Positions 35,201-47,560 of a stretch of DNA of 64,000 nt are shown here, piece after piece (position 1 is the first letter of the stretch; every line of letters starts with the position of its first letter). The notes below the pieces were generated by a model. The model was not told where the DNA came from, did not search any database, and saw only the letters and a list, made by a program, of their open reading frames with translations. The stretch covers positions 78,550,683 to 78,614,682 of the forward strand of contig NC_050096.1 of NCBI RefSeq assembly GCF_902167145.1. The letters are read 5' to 3'. Position numbers and translations under genes: made by a program. This DNA is from Zea mays. Its lineage: Eukaryota; Streptophyta; Magnoliopsida; Poales; Poaceae.

Positions 35201-37102
35201 ATAAAAGATAGTTATTTGTTTATTATCTTTTGCATGAAAATCCACTTAAGGCCCATAATCTAACCCGTCATAAATAGGTGATTAATAATATAATTATGAT
35301 CTTTTCACATAAAAAGTTGTTTAAGCTATTTATGAGCTTTTTATAAAAATAATGTTTAATAACGTGTTTTGTAGCTCATTAACCTTAGATATATAACATA
35401 TATCTTTTCTAAAAGGTTAAAAAGGGTTTAATATCGTTATAACGTGTTTATCATGTTATAAACCTTAAATCTAGACGTATCGCGTATGACGTTTTATAAA
35501 AGATTAAAATTGATGAACCTAATATTTGTATTTTTTTAAGCTCATGTCTTGTTTTATAAAGTATAGATCGCACATTTTTGAAAAGAATACCTTTTTATTA
35601 TAACCCTTGTGTGCGATGTTTTTAAAAGCGAACGCTCTTTTCGTTAGGCTTTCTTTTAGCTTTACGTATGGTGAATGTTGTATGTTATTGAGTGATGTTT
35701 GTTCTTCTTGTTTGGTTGTGTGATATTCAGTGGTTGATCTAGTAGTTAAGAATCAAGATCTATTCAGATCCATGGAAGAGTCTCAAGTTTTCTATAAGCA
35801 AGGCAAGTGGATTCTCCCTCTGCATATTCTGTTTGTACCTATTCATTGCATATAATAATGTTTACCTTTTTGATATATTGCATAATTTGATGGGATTTAC
35901 CTAATTAAGGATTTCCTAGATTTACTACCCGTATTCCTTGTTTAAACTGGGAAAATTATTAAGCTATGCAAGAATTTGTGCTACCGTTCAACTTAATGAT
36001 TTCTTAATGTCACCCATTAATTGGTTTTAATGTTCCAAAGATTTAATTGGCAATTATGGCATTAACCCGATGGTTAAGATAACATTATTACAAATTTAAT
36101 TGGAACATGGAGTGACCACCCAGGATAACAGTGCAACCACGAGTGCTATCATGGCTCTGGCTTTGGTAATTAACTCTATATGCTTAGTGCCTAGCAACCT
36201 TACCTGAAAGATGGGCAAGAGGGGGAGCGGTAGGTGCTGGCAGCCCACGTTAACATGGGGTCGTATTCTTTGCTAAGGTACTTCACCCAGGGGGCCACCA
36301 CCATCGTCTTAGAAACCTTAGCGGGTTGCTTCGTATTAAGTGTATTTTGTGAAAACCTCATAATGGATCCCTAGCCATTCACCTCGGCAGTGTCTAAGGG
36401 TCCGATCAACCCGGGCTAGATGGGATACATGGCTTGTGGGTAAAGTTGTACCACCTCTGCAGAGTGTAAAACTGATATATTAGCCGTGCTCTCGGTTATG
36501 AGCGACCTGGACTCCTCACATGATAATTGAACTTGAAGATGGAATTAAATTGAGATCCGATGATCTGCCAATAATTTGCTTAAGTGGTTTCACTTAAGTG
36601 TTTTTGTTATATTCATATTCCTTTGTTTAATTGGGATATTTGAGATTCACTCTTATTAGTAAGACAGGTGTTGATAATAAAATGTTGACCAACTAAAATG
36701 CTTACTGCTCAACCTTAGCCTCACCTTGTTATACCTGCATTAATTTTTCCCCCACTTGATGAGCCCCGACCATAAGTGAGCTCACCCTTGCTAATATTTT
36801 GATCAGAGGGTGATGTTGGAGACTTTGATGGAGAATTTATCGACGAGGAATTCTAAGTCTAACGATGCGCCGGTCAACTTCCTGTGGAAGATTGCCAGTT
36901 GTTTATTTCCGCTTAACTTTGATGTGATACTTGTTTAAGACACAATGTTTCAGATGATGTAATAAAGTTTTATACTCTCTTTACGCCTTTATTGCATTGT
37001 CTTTTGATATATTACACTTGTGACGTCAACATATGTGTGGAAATGGATCCTGGCACACATATGGTATGCGCTCGGTTCTACCCCCTGGAACCGGGTGTGA
37101 CA
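32222..37102 (+). mobile_element. Solo LTR of about 4.9 kb (long-LTR Ty3/gypsy), containing a MITE
   Basis: It starts TGTAACACCC and ends CGGGTGTGACA, flanked by GCGGT (32217-32221) and GTGGT (37103-37107), a TSD with one transition. No gag or pol is present. A GC-rich block at 33000-33850 holds a TATA-like CTCTATAAAACACGC (about 33389-33403). The rest is strongly AT-rich, up to an ATAAAG-containing tail (about 36960). Layout resembles 7603-11637: TGTAACACC start and a CTCTCGGTTA-type stretch about 600 bp from the end. Open frames in the GC-rich block are overlapping on both strands and match no family I know. Confidence 0.75.
32784..33000. mobile_element. MITE inside the solo LTR
   Basis: GGGGGTGTTTGGTTGCTCCTGC after TTA (32781-32783), followed by CTAAAGTTTAGTCC. 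The 3' end carries GGGGCTAAATTTTAGC, the complement of the 5' subterminal sequence. This is the common grass GGGTGTTTGG MITE type; its outermost 3' terminus is decayed. Confidence 0.7.
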
Positions 37103-37107
37103 GTGGT

Positions 37108-38700
37108 GTGGTCAAGAACTTCTTCAGTGCCTCTAGAATGGCATGCCTTTCTCGCCTAGCCTTGATGTGAACCTGCTCAGGGCTGCCATGCATCCAGTAA
37201 GCCTCTGCACCTTTTTCTGTGATCATGGCGCTTCCATTCTCATGATGGCCTCGATTTTTTCTAGATTAGCTTCGATTCCTCGGTGGCTGACAATGAATCT
37301 GAGTAATTTCCCTACCGGTACTCTGAAAACACATTTTTCTGGGTTAAGCTTCCACCGGTAACGCCTCAGGCTGTTGAAGACTAGCTGCAAATCTTCGATG
37401 AAGTTTTCTGAGTTTTCTATTTTGATTACCACATCGTCGACTTATGCTTCCACCTGCTTGCCCCAGTGATCGGCTAAGCATGTTTGGATGGCTCTCTGGT
37501 AAGTTGCTCCCGCGTTCTTGAGGCCGAACGACATGGAGGTATAGCAGAAAGCTCCAAACGGGGTGATGAAGGCAGTCTTCTCCTCATCTTCTTTTGCCAA
37601 GCTGATCTGATGATATCCAGAATTGCAATCTAGGAAGGATAGCATAGAATAGCCAGCAGTCGAGTCGACTACCTGATCTATTCTAGGGAGACCGAAGGGA
37701 TCCTACGGACAATGCTTGTTGAGATCGGTATAGTCGACGCACATGCACCAATCCATTTTATTCTTTTTGAGTACAAGAACAGGGTTTGCTAGCCACTCGG
37801 GATGCAGCACCTCCCTAATGAACCCTGTAGTCACTAAGCGGGCTAACTCGGCGCGAATAACTTCTCTTTTATCAGGCGTGAAATGACGCAGCTTCTGTCG
37901 AATCGGCCTTGCTTGAAGATAGACCTTCAATTTGTGCTCGGCTAGTTCTCTCGAGACTCCCGGCATATCCGCAGGTTGCCATGCGAATATGTCTCGGTTA
38001 TCTTGCAGGAACCGGACGAGCGCGCTTTCCTATTTGTTGTCGAGGCTAGAACTGATGATGGCAGTCTTGTGCTCATCGACGAATCCCGGGTTGATCCTCT
38101 TAGTTTCCTCAGTCGGCCGTATAGAGGTCACGACTTGAGCTTCATTAGTGGGTATTGTGAGATTTTCCTCCGGCTTGATGTCTGCCTGCACGGGGGGAGT
38201 TGTCAGGGGTCCAGCAGTGAGGGCAGCTTGGATGGCTCCCCGAAAGCACTCCGCGGCGCCTTGGAAGTCAGCGTGTACAGTGATGATTCCTTGGGGCCCT
38301 GGCATCTTCAGTATCATGTATGAGTAGTGTGGAATGGCCATGAACTTCGCCAGTCCCGGTCTGCCGATGATGGCATTGTACCCACAGTCGAAGCGTGCCA
38401 CCTCGAACCTCAGGAACTCGTTCTGTAATTTTCTGGAGTCCCAAAGGTGACGTGCATGTAGATTTGCCCGAGTGGGTACTCCCCTTTATTTGGCACGATA
38501 CCGAAGAAGGGTGTATCTAACTCAGTGAGGTCTTTGAGTGCAACCCCAAGGCTAGGAGTGTCCGGGGGAAGGTAACATTAATGCTACTTCCCCCCATCCA
38601 CTAGTACTCTCTTCACCCTGCTCTCTCGGATCACCGGATCATCAAGGAGCCAGTACTTGCCGGGGTGGTCGAAGTTGAGCCACTGATCCACTCGGCTAAA
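37108..38700 (-). pseudogene. Grande-like pol, N-terminal part: protease and reverse transcriptase
   Basis: The minus-strand protease block VLVDGG has its Asp near 38596-38598. The post-protease motif GYNAIIGRPGLAKFMAI follows at about 38380. The RT (37966-37223) has GFIREVLHPEWLANPVLVLK, MCVDYTDLNKHCP, FLDCNSGYHQISLAKED and GLKNAGATYQRAI. The catalytic YVDD reads stop-VDD because TAA (complement of 37441-37443) replaces the Tyr codon; further stops occur at about 37703 and 37223. The frame continues to LKKFLTTP where the solo LTR enters. Tat-lineage gypsy features agree with the downstream integrase. Confidence 0.85.
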
Positions 38701-40900
38701 GGTTATTGCGTGCTCTGACCACCAATAAGGAGCTGGGGCACTAGTGGTTGCCGCCAGGACCTACCGGTCGTTGAGCTTCTGCTGCCTTCTGTTCTCCTGC
38801 GATCCGTGTCCTCCGAAGATGACGTTGACCTCCCTGTCAATGCGTGGGAATGCTCCACCCCCTCCCCCTTCTTGCTGCGGAGGTTGCTTGGGCTTGCTAG
38901 GCCCTCCTCGTGGTGGGGGAGGTGGTAGAGGCTGAAACAGTCGATCGTGTCTGACGGAGTGCTTGAAGTCCCTACAGTTCCGTAGGGTGTGGTGCATGTC
39001 CTTGTGGTACGGGCACTGGGCATCGAGGATGTCATCTAGTGTCCATTCGCCTCCGCGGGGTGCACCTCAGGCTCGAGCGACAGGTGGTCCGGCGGCATGT
39101 ACCTCCTCATGGGGCCTCTTCTCCCAGCGCCTATCAGGTTGCTGGTTCGTGTCGCGCCGTGGTGCAGGTGGTGCAGGTTTCGTTCCTCCGATGAGGTCCT
39201 GGGCTTGCTCATCGGCGGTGATGTAGAGGTCCGCCTCTCGAAACAATTGTTCGGAGGTGGTCGTCGCTTTCTGCAGTATGACTCGGACGAAGGCCGAGTC
39301 ATTAGATCTCCGGTAGAAATCTTCAATCACCGCTGCCTCGGTGACTTCGGGGATGTAGTTTCTCATGGTCTGAAACCTCTTGAGGTATGACCGAAGTGTT
39401 TCATCGCCCTGGCGCCTGATGGATTTGAGGTCCCATGGCTGCGCCGGCTTGTCAGAGAGGGACTGGAAGTTGGCGATGAACCACCGATTGAAGTCGCTCT
39501 AATCATCGATGCAGTGTCGTTGCAGATGTCGTAGCCACTGTAGTGCATCTTGCCCTAGGACGATGGGCAAATATGCTGTCATTACTTCCTCTGTTGCCCT
39601 GCCGGCCCGGGCGGCGGTCGTGTAGACAGCTAACCAGCCCCCGGGTCTTGCTTAGGCTCGTACTTGTCGAAGTTGGAGACTTTGAAGTTAGGGACCACTG
39701 GATGGCCCGGAGACATGGAGTAAGCGCGGAGACTTCACATGTGTCTTCCTATCGGCGTTCATGGTGTCGGTCCCGGGGAGGGGAGTTGGTGATGTGTCGT
39801 CTCGACCGTCCCCAGATCGGGCCACTAGTTGAGGCCACAGCCGACTCAACACGAGTGGCGTGACTTCGAGCCAGGACGCCATGGTCCTGATCATACTCCT
39901 CCCGGCGCCTTATCTCGTTCTCGTGTCATCGGTCGCGTGAAGTGTTGATGGAGCTCCGCGTGTCTCATCGATTGTTGATGGCACGTCGTAGGTCGTTTGG
40001 GGGATGAGCAATAGGTAGAAGGTGGTTAGCTGCCTGAGTAAGCAGCCACCGATAACCTTCAGCGTTCGGAGTTCGTGGGAGGCCATCAGCTATCTAGGCC
40101 AACACTCCTCCGACTTCGCTCGACGTGTTCATTGCGCGGGCGAAGTCAGGGTTCAGGTTTCGAGCAAAGAGGGGATTCTCTTGGTGCACCCTTGCGCCCT
40201 GCTCGGCTTGTTCTCGCTCTCGGTCCTGAGCTTGTCGGCAATCACGCCGACGAGAATTCCGTCTTTCTCAGTATACTCGCTCGTCGAGAGTTTCTCCCAC
40301 TTCTGAAACTTTGTCCCGAGATACGGGCTACGCTAGGTCCCGCTCCCTAGCCTCGTGATGTCGCCGAACATTCTGGCGTTTGTTCCTCCGTCGTCGTGCT
40401 TCACGCTGGGGAGGTTCATCCCCTTGCATGGTCGGCTCCTCATCGGAGACGGGAGATGATTCCAATCTCCCCCCGATGAAGAGGATGTCGGGGTAGAAAG
40501 GAGTTGCTGTGATTGTGTGCTTCTTTCCGTCCTCCTTTGAGGGCGAAGGTGCCAGAAAGATAACTCGGCGAAGCTCCATTCCCTTTCTCGAAATGCTTGC
40601 CTCTTTCTTTCTTGTAATCCGCGTCCACTCCTTTGTGGGTGAAGTGGGCAGCGGAGTTCTTCGGGTCGGTAAATTCCCAATTTTTGGCTTGTAAGATGTA
40701 GTCTTCGCTCGAGGCACAGGAGGCTGCGCTATCCGTTGTCTCACTCCGGCTTTCCTGGGAATCTTCGGGGAAAACCTCTTCTCCGACGGATCTGCTATGC
40801 GGTACAGAGTTCCTTTCTCATCTGCTATGGATGAGATGGTTCCGAAGCAGAACACGGATCCAGGGCGAAGAGCGATCTTGCACTGGGATGTGACGGCCAT
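38701..40900 (-). pseudogene. Grande-like gag
   Basis: The minus-strand gag probably starts at ATG 40900-40898 (MAVTSQCKIALRPGS), 47 bp inside the 5' LTR, and reads openly to about 40328. After a decayed stretch the conserved Retrotrans_gag core appears at about 39480-39190 (RSYLKRFQTMRNYIPEV, AVIEDFYRRSNDSAF). A CxxH-type remnant (MHHTLRNCRDFKHSV) is near 38997, followed by a Pro/Gly-rich linker (PPPPPPRGG) leading into protease. Many frameshifts. The opposite strand gives long spurious frames here. Confidence 0.75.
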
Positions 40901-40946
40901 TGAGCTAGCTCGGGTCAACGACACACCCCCTACCTGGCATGCTAGT

Positions 40947-41562
40947 TGTCGATGTTTAGAGTCCGACCACACACCCAGGGTTACCACTTGTGGTGCTTTT
41001 GGGTAGGACAGTGTTATTGACTGTAACTCAATGGTTCGTGCGGGACGCACGAGAGACGACATGCAATTTTCTGCAGGTTCGGGACGCTTAGAGAGGCGTA
41101 ATACCCTACTTCCTGGAGTGGATCTTTATGTGGTAGGTTACAAGGGAAGTCTCTAGGATGGAGTAAAGCTAATGAGACAGGTAGATGGTCGATGGAAATG
41201 ATGGGGTACCCCCTAGGCCTTATATACTCGACTGTGGGGCACTAGATGCGCAGGTGATGATTATGTATACCCTAAATAATAGTGAACCGACTGAACTGAT
41301 CTTCCTACAATCCTACCGACTTATCCCTAATCCGCCCCGATATACAAGGGCGCTACACGCGGGAAAGTTGGGTGGGTGCTATGGATAGCGCTCGAGTCTG
41401 CCGGGTCGCCTGGGCCTGAGTCTGCTTCTTTCTCGTGTCAGTCCACTCCGCCAACAGTTCTGTCCTGGTCCATAAAGGGATGGTCTTGCGAGGTAACTGG
41501 CCCAGAGCCTCTCGTGAGGCCTTCTTGTCTTCTAGTGGACAAGGGGATATTTGTCCCCCACA
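40947..41562 (-). repeat. 5' LTR of the Grande-like element
   Basis: TGTCGATGTTTAGAG to GTCCCCCACA, aligned to 3940-4556. Minus-strand TATA (GTATATAAGG) at 41218-41227. The internal sequence next to it reads, on the minus strand, ACTAGCATGCCAGGTAGGGG, a leader shared in style with the element at 43905 (GTTGGCACACCAGGTAGGGG). Confidence 0.88.
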
Positions 41563-41794
41563 ATCTATTAAGACCTTCCAAGTCCTTGTCGTGGCTTCGT
41601 AGTCTTCAATGGACCGGGTAGTTGTAGACTTGATCTACTGTATTGACGAGTTGTCTCCCATGGGGGAGAAGTCATCATTGTAGCCCTCATGGCCTTCAAC
41701 GACCCCTATATTTATGGTAGTAGAGTCTTTTTATTGATTAGATGGTGTCGACCAAACCGATGGTTAGGGTCCCATTCAGCCTTCTCCCCAACAA
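41563..41794 (-). mobile_element. 5' part of the old minus-strand LTR split by the Grande-like element
   Basis: Minus-strand start TGTTGGGGAGAAGGC at 41794, preceded by ACCCTGGGGCT, a plausible polypurine tract. It is therefore the 3' LTR of an element whose interior lies to the right. It continues at 3939-3399. Confidence 0.5.
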
Positions 41795-43904
41795 GCCCCA
41801 GGGTCTTTTCTCTATTTGAGTGGGTCTTCGAGATGGTCTCTCCTGGACTATTCCCTACCATCATCTCCATTGAGATTTTGACCAAATTGTCATATGCCTC
41901 GTTCCAATCAGTACACAAAGTGGTGCCACACTGTAAGCACAGTTCGTGCGATGTTGCAGGGCTATAATCCACTCTAAGTGCAACAACGATGTATGCAAGC
42001 ACCGAGTGAGGAATAGGTATCCAAACCTCACTAACAATAGATGTAAACCTAGAGCAAGCACATTTAGTGGTGGTCTAACTAGTCTAAGCACTTCACAAAG
42101 TATCTACAGTAATCATCAAGCGATTTCAATAAGCATTATGGTGTTAAGAGCACTAGAGTGGAGCCTCAACTTCATTAGTATGTTCCTTAACTCCTACACA
42201 ACTTAAGTGGCTAGCAAAGGGGATATTTATATCATCCAACACCAAAATACACTAGTGGTGAATCTACAGCTTTCTATAGAGCACCATTTGATCTGGTTCC
42301 TACCACTGGACTATTCTAGTGGTGCCACCTTGACTAACCTTTTCACTTTTTTGTGAGCACCAGATGATCTGATAGTCCTAGAGAAGAAGCACCCAACTAT
42401 AAGGTGCCACTTTGCCTTTTAGCACCAAATTAATTTAGTAAGCACTAGATTAATTTAGTGTAACAATTAATTAATCTAGTGCCCTTTTTCAAGATAGGGT
42501 TAGACAACATCTCATGGCACCATATACCCCACAACAAAATGCATGGTGGACTAGAAATAGACGGTGTTGGGCATGTCACACAACATGCTTTAGGTGATGC
42601 GGCCTAACATGTTTTAGGGGGAGGTAGTGCGATAGACATCTTCATTTTGAACAGGTCGTCGACATGGAGTGTTTTAGGGCATGACTATGATTGAAGCATA
42701 ATATGGTTCTAAGCATCATTTGCACTTCTTCCATGTGCTAAGCTACATTGCCCATGTCAAGGTAATTGGCAGACAATAGCTTGATGACCAAATCATGTCG
42801 ATGGTGTTCACTAGGTACAAGCCTAGATGCAAGGCATATAGGTTCTATACCAAAACACTGATTGTGTCCACATCTCTTGTGATGTGGTGTTCGATTAAGG
42901 GAATCCATGGGACTAGAACAAGGCGAAGAATTCATTGGGCATAGTAGAGATTGAAACATTCCACATCAAGTTAATGATGTCATCAATCTATCATCGAGCA
43001 CTAGTGGCACAATAGGAGAATGGTGTCACACCCCACTACTCCGCCATCAACACTAATGACCCCTTTGAGGTGTGTTGCCTAGGAGTATATTGACTCCTGG
43101 CATGCTGCAAAGCACTCTAGTGCAAAGGCATGGAGTACGTAACACCGCCAACGAGGAAGCTAGAACTCGACCATGGAGTACATAAAAGGCATGGCCGTTT
43201 AGTTAAACAGGTTACTCGTCGTCGAGTACCCTGTTCAACTCACTCGAGAAGGATGCAATACTCTTAATTCTTGTATGGCAGGTTGATAATAGCCTTAGGC
43301 TTTAAGTAGGAAAGACGTTGTCCTACAGAAAAATCTTGAAAGAATACATCTTTGTGAGCCTGATTATTGGACAATCATAGTCTATGAGATTTTGGTGATC
43401 TCTATTAAGATCATGAAGAGGCTAGGGAGTACAACCTATATGCTTCAAACAACGAAGTAGCCTACTGGAGGTCAAGTATTAGTTGACTGTAAATAAAACC
43501 TATTTGCACAAAACTTGCAATTTAAGGCTTAGTCTATTGTTAAAGTTGTGAATAAGTGTAGCTTGATTTTCTAGATGAAAGCTCAACTAATTAGTAGTGC
43601 TCGACTGCTTCCTCAACTTGTCGTCTTCAGCTTCGTCGTTGTGGCTTGTATGTCTTCTTATCATGCAGGTGTTTCACATTGTCACCAAGAACGAGACAAT
43701 GCTCAATGTTGACGTCGTCTTGTCTACCGATCATCATCAAGGAATAAATGTACGAATATCTTCCTTTAATCATGTATCTTATAGTGATTAATTTAATCTA
43801 TTTAAACATGGTTTTGATGTTGCAAGTTTTGATCTTAATTGACATGATGTGTATGTTTACATGTGTTCATTTTCTAAACACGTATGTCGTTATGGTTATG
43901 TTTT
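41795..43904. other. Degenerate non-coding DNA, probably decayed retroelement interior
   Basis: No reading frame here resembles a known family. A perfect 14-bp inverted repeat, GCACTAGATTAATT at 42442-42455 with its complement at 42469-42482, surrounds a 13-nt spacer. GCACTAGA/TCTAGTGC-type words recur across 42150-42490. GTTTT at 43900-43904 is the left TSD of the next element. Confidence 0.45.
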
Positions 43905-45022
43905 TGTTGGGTACTCGGGAAGGGGTACCCGGAACAAGCCCATGAACCCTTTTCCAGCCCAGCACGCCCAAAGTCCCGACCGAGCAAGTCTACGAGTCAC
44001 AACGGACGAATAAGTCTCCCACCGAGAAAGTCTGTGAGGCGGTGCGGACGACTGAGTCCCTCACTGAGCAAGTCTACAAGGCGGGGCAGATGACCAAGTT
44101 TGCGCCGAGCAAGCCTGTGAGGCAGGGCGAACGACCAAGTCCCCCGCCGAGCAAGTTTGCGCGGTGGGGCAGGCGACTAAGTCCCTGCTGAGCAAGTCTA
44201 CAAATTCGGAGCGGCTGACCAATCCCCCACCAAGGAAGCCGGCTGGGCGGAACGACCGACCAGGCATCCGCCGAGTGAGCCCAAGCACTAGGCCATAGCC
44301 GCAAGTATACATCAACCATAGCAGGACATGTCACTAGGAGCCCACACAACAGTCACAGGCACGACTGTATGCCCCTTTCTTATAATAAGCATATTGCGCT
44401 GTCTGATGGGACGAGGTAGCCTTGGTCAGAGGTGACCTCAGCACCAGAGCCTCCACAGTAGCTGATATATCAGAAGCAATAGGATGAGGTGCCACACCGA
44501 ATGGGCGAATCCATGCACGTGGAAGGACAACATGGGGCCCACGATGATAGGAAAAAGCCACGTTGTATCCACTAAGCCCCGAGGCAGAACCATGGGACCC
44601 ACCACACATCATCGTTGGAACGTCAACCATGAACCCGCCATAGGAACGGGAGTGACGAGCAGCACCATACTGGAAGCATTACTTTGCACAACCAAGGGAG
44701 AGGGTCGCCACGGCAACTGAAGGACTCTATCTCCCTCTGCTCTCACTCTCTCTCAAAGAGAGACAACAATGTAAGGCCTGCCCCTTGAGATAAAAGGAAA
44801 TGCCCCTCTTCCTTTAATGCAAAAGCACACCTGTTGTAACACACCCAAGGCGATACTATGATCAGCACTACACTAGAGTAGGGTGCGGACCCAAACTAGT
44901 ATAAACCCCATGTCCCAAGTTCATCATTCAAGTCCCTATGATTCATCATTCGGAGCGAGTCCATGCAAGCATCCCCCACTGAACACAAATTTTATTTCCC
45001 CCTAGTTTTCGAAACCACAATA
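43905..45022 (+). repeat. 5' LTR of the gypsy element, with minisatellite
   Basis: It starts TGTTGGGTACTCGGG and ends AACCACAATA. At about 43975-44230 a unit of roughly 40-48 bp (GAGCAAGTCTGTGAGGCGG ... GACCAAGTCCCC) is repeated about six times with variation. A TATA-like GATAAAAGG is near 44789. Confidence 0.85.
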
Positions 45023-47560
45023 GTTGGCACACCAGGTAGGGGACCGTTAGTGTGTCAAGCGACATTTTCTGCTCCAATGGCCAGTTCATCAGCATTTGCC
45101 CAAAATGGGAGTTTTCGCTCTTAGGAGCAGCATCAAGTTTGAGTCCCTTGACTTTCTCGCCAACTCAGCTAGAGAGTTCCATCCCGGCAGTCCTGATGCA
45201 CAAGCCGTTGCAAGCTTGGCGCCTGGCCACTGCACCAGGAGCAGGCCAGAGAAGCCACACCGCGAGAAGCGCACCATCGCTCCAAAGTGATGCCCCAACC
45301 AACTTCCTGCCTCCACTAAGGAGTAAGTGGGGGAGGCACCATCGTTGACATCTTAGATTGTTGCCATCCATCAACGGAGGAGTGGCAACAAGTGCCCCCT
45401 CGAGTCTGGCACCCAGGAGGTGTACACGGCGGAGCCTTCTGGCTCGCCATGCCCCTTGTGGCTAGAAATCCCAATCGCCTTCGACCTACGAATCACCCGG
45501 GTAGGGTCCCACATCCCAAAACCTACCCCCTTGTCATCGAGGCAATCGTCGGCCCAAAGCGTCTCTATTAAGTCCTCATGGATGGGGGAGTAGTCTCAAC
45601 ATCATGTATGTTGAGACTTTTTATGCCTTAGGGATTGCACGCTCCACGCTACGCCCCAGCACCGTGCTCATTAATGGCATCACATTCGAACACGGCACCT
45701 GCCCGCTTCGGTAGGTCGTTCTACCTGTTATGTTAGGGGACACCTCTAATTTTTGCACTGAGTGGCTACAATTCGAGGTGATTGACTTCCTAGGGGCCTA
45801 CAACACCATATTGGGGAGGCAAGGCTACATCAAGTTCATGGCCATTCCCAACCACACATACCTCAAGCTAAAGATGCCCGCCCCCACTGGGTCATTACGT
45901 ATTTATGTGTCCGCATCTTTCTAAGCGGCCCACGCGTGTGAGCGAGCCAGCTGCGAGCTCGTGTCGGCACAAGCCGTCATGAGAGAATTAGTAGAGCTAT
46001 GGAGGGGCCTCGACTCATAGGCTAGACCAAACGCTCCCAAGGATGGATCTAATACATTCAAATCTGCCAAGGACACAAAGGACGTCCCAATTGATGACCC
46101 CGACCCCTCCAAACACGTTCGAATTAGGGCAACACTCCTCGACAAACAAGAAAACACCCTTATCGATTTCCTCTAGGCCAACCACGATGTTTTCGCTTGG
46201 AAGCCTGCGGACATGCCAGGAATCCCTAGGGAGGTCACCGAACACTCCCTGAATACCCATCATATGGCCAGACCAGTCACCCAGCGGCTTCACCGTTTTG
46301 ATGGAGAGAAGCGCAAGGCATTGGTGAGGAGGTGGCAAGGCTCCTAGCGTTGTGATTCATAAGGGAGATACACCACCCAATGTGTATCATGAACCCTGTT
46401 CTTGTCAAGAAGAAAACGAGAGTGGGAGGATGTGCATTGACTACACGAGGCTCAATAAGGCATGCCCCAAGGACCCTTTCCCTCTCCCACTTATCGATCA
46501 GGTCGTAGACTCGACTGCTGGTGCGAGCTTCTCTCCCTCTTGGAGGCATACTCGGGCTATCACCAAATTGCCATGAAGGAGACCGACCAACACGCCACTA
46601 CCTTCATTACCCCCTTCAACACATTCTGCTACGTCTCTATGCCGTTCGGCTTGAAGAACGCTGGAGCTACGAAACAGAGGTGCATGCTCCACTGCTTTGC
46701 CGACCAAGTCGAGCATAACTGGGAGGTCTACATGGACAACATCGTTGTAAAGACAAAAAATCCGGTGACCACATCGATGGCCTAGAAGAGATATTTGCCA
46801 ACCTCCAAAGGTTTTGAATCAAGCTAAACCTCGAGAATGCGTTTTAGGTTCCCCAAGGGAAAAGTCCTAGGTTTCATGGTGTTGGATAGAGGGATCGAAG
46901 CCAATCAAGAAAAATAGAGGCCATCCGACGCATGGGCCCCATCCAAAACATCAAGGGGGTGCAACGACTGGTTGGGTGTGTCACTGCACTTAGCTGGTTT
47001 GTGTCCAGATTCGGTGAAAGAGGAATGCCCTTTACAAGCTCTTGAGGAAAAGTGATCACTTTTCTTGGACGACCGAAGACTAGGAGGCCCTCGATCGGAT
47101 AAAAGTGTTCCTCACCTCGCCACCGGTTTTAGTCGCGCCCAACCCAGGTAAAACCCTCCTCCTTTATGTTGCGGCTACCACCTAGGTGGTAAGCGCAACA
47201 CTAGTGGTGGAAAGAGAAAGCGAGGGACATGTGCTCAAGGTACAAATGCTAGTATACTTCGTCAGCAAAGTGTGATCGAGTTCAAGGCACGATACCCACA
47301 GGTCCAGATGCTGCTTTATGCAGTTCTCCTCACCAAAAGGAAGCTGATCCACTACTTCAAACTGCATTTCATGTCGGCGGTGTCCACTGTGCCCCTCGAC
47401 GAGATCGTCTGGAATCGGGATGCATCCGGGCGCATAGTGAAGTAGTCCCTCGAGCTCAATGGGCTCGATGTTAGCTACGTCGCCAGAACTGCGATCAAGT
47501 CCTAGGCCCTCGCCGACTTCTTCGTGGAATGGACGGAGGCGTAGGAGCCACCACCAATGG
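45023..47560 (+). pseudogene. Decayed gag-protease-RT-RNase H of the gypsy element
   Basis: A possible gag start is ATG 45078 (MASSSAFAQNGSF), soon out of frame. Protease remnants occur at about 45575-45660 (an LMDGG active-site block), then TILGRQGYIKFMAIPNHTYL at about 45808-45870. RT blocks: RMCIDYTRLNKACPKDPFPL at about 46429-46490 and AYSGYHQIAMKETD at 46548-46592, then SMPFGLKNAGAT near 46637. RT-linked RNase H is traceable at about 47100-47550 (LLYVAATT, then DFFVEWTEA). Frames change several times and stops are frequent. The order is that of Ty3/gypsy. Confidence 0.75.

Larger units (their letters stand above)
3940..41562 (-). mobile_element. Grande-like Ty3/gypsy (Tat lineage) retrotransposon with three nested insertions
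   Basis: It is bounded by two LTRs of 617 and 616 bp in direct orientation and flanked by ACCTA/ATCTA, a TSD with one transition. The polyprotein is on the minus strand (gag from 40900, pol ending at 30025), so the 5' LTR is on the right. Between pol and the 3' LTR lie an 89-bp repeat array, an opposite-strand intron-containing gene and a second repeat array. Without the LINE, the inner gypsy and the solo LTR (each minus one TSD copy) the element is about 12.8 kb. LTRs of about 620 bp, total size, two arrays and an antisense gene fit my knowledge of Grande; the name is inferred. About 50 LTR-LTR differences by eye (near 8%) and many stops show an old, inactive copy. Confidence 0.8.

Noticed and set aside
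38700..40350. Plus-strand ORFs of 60-110 residues
   Set aside because: All are antisense shadows of the gag region of the Grande-like element, whose minus-strand frame has the recognised gag core.
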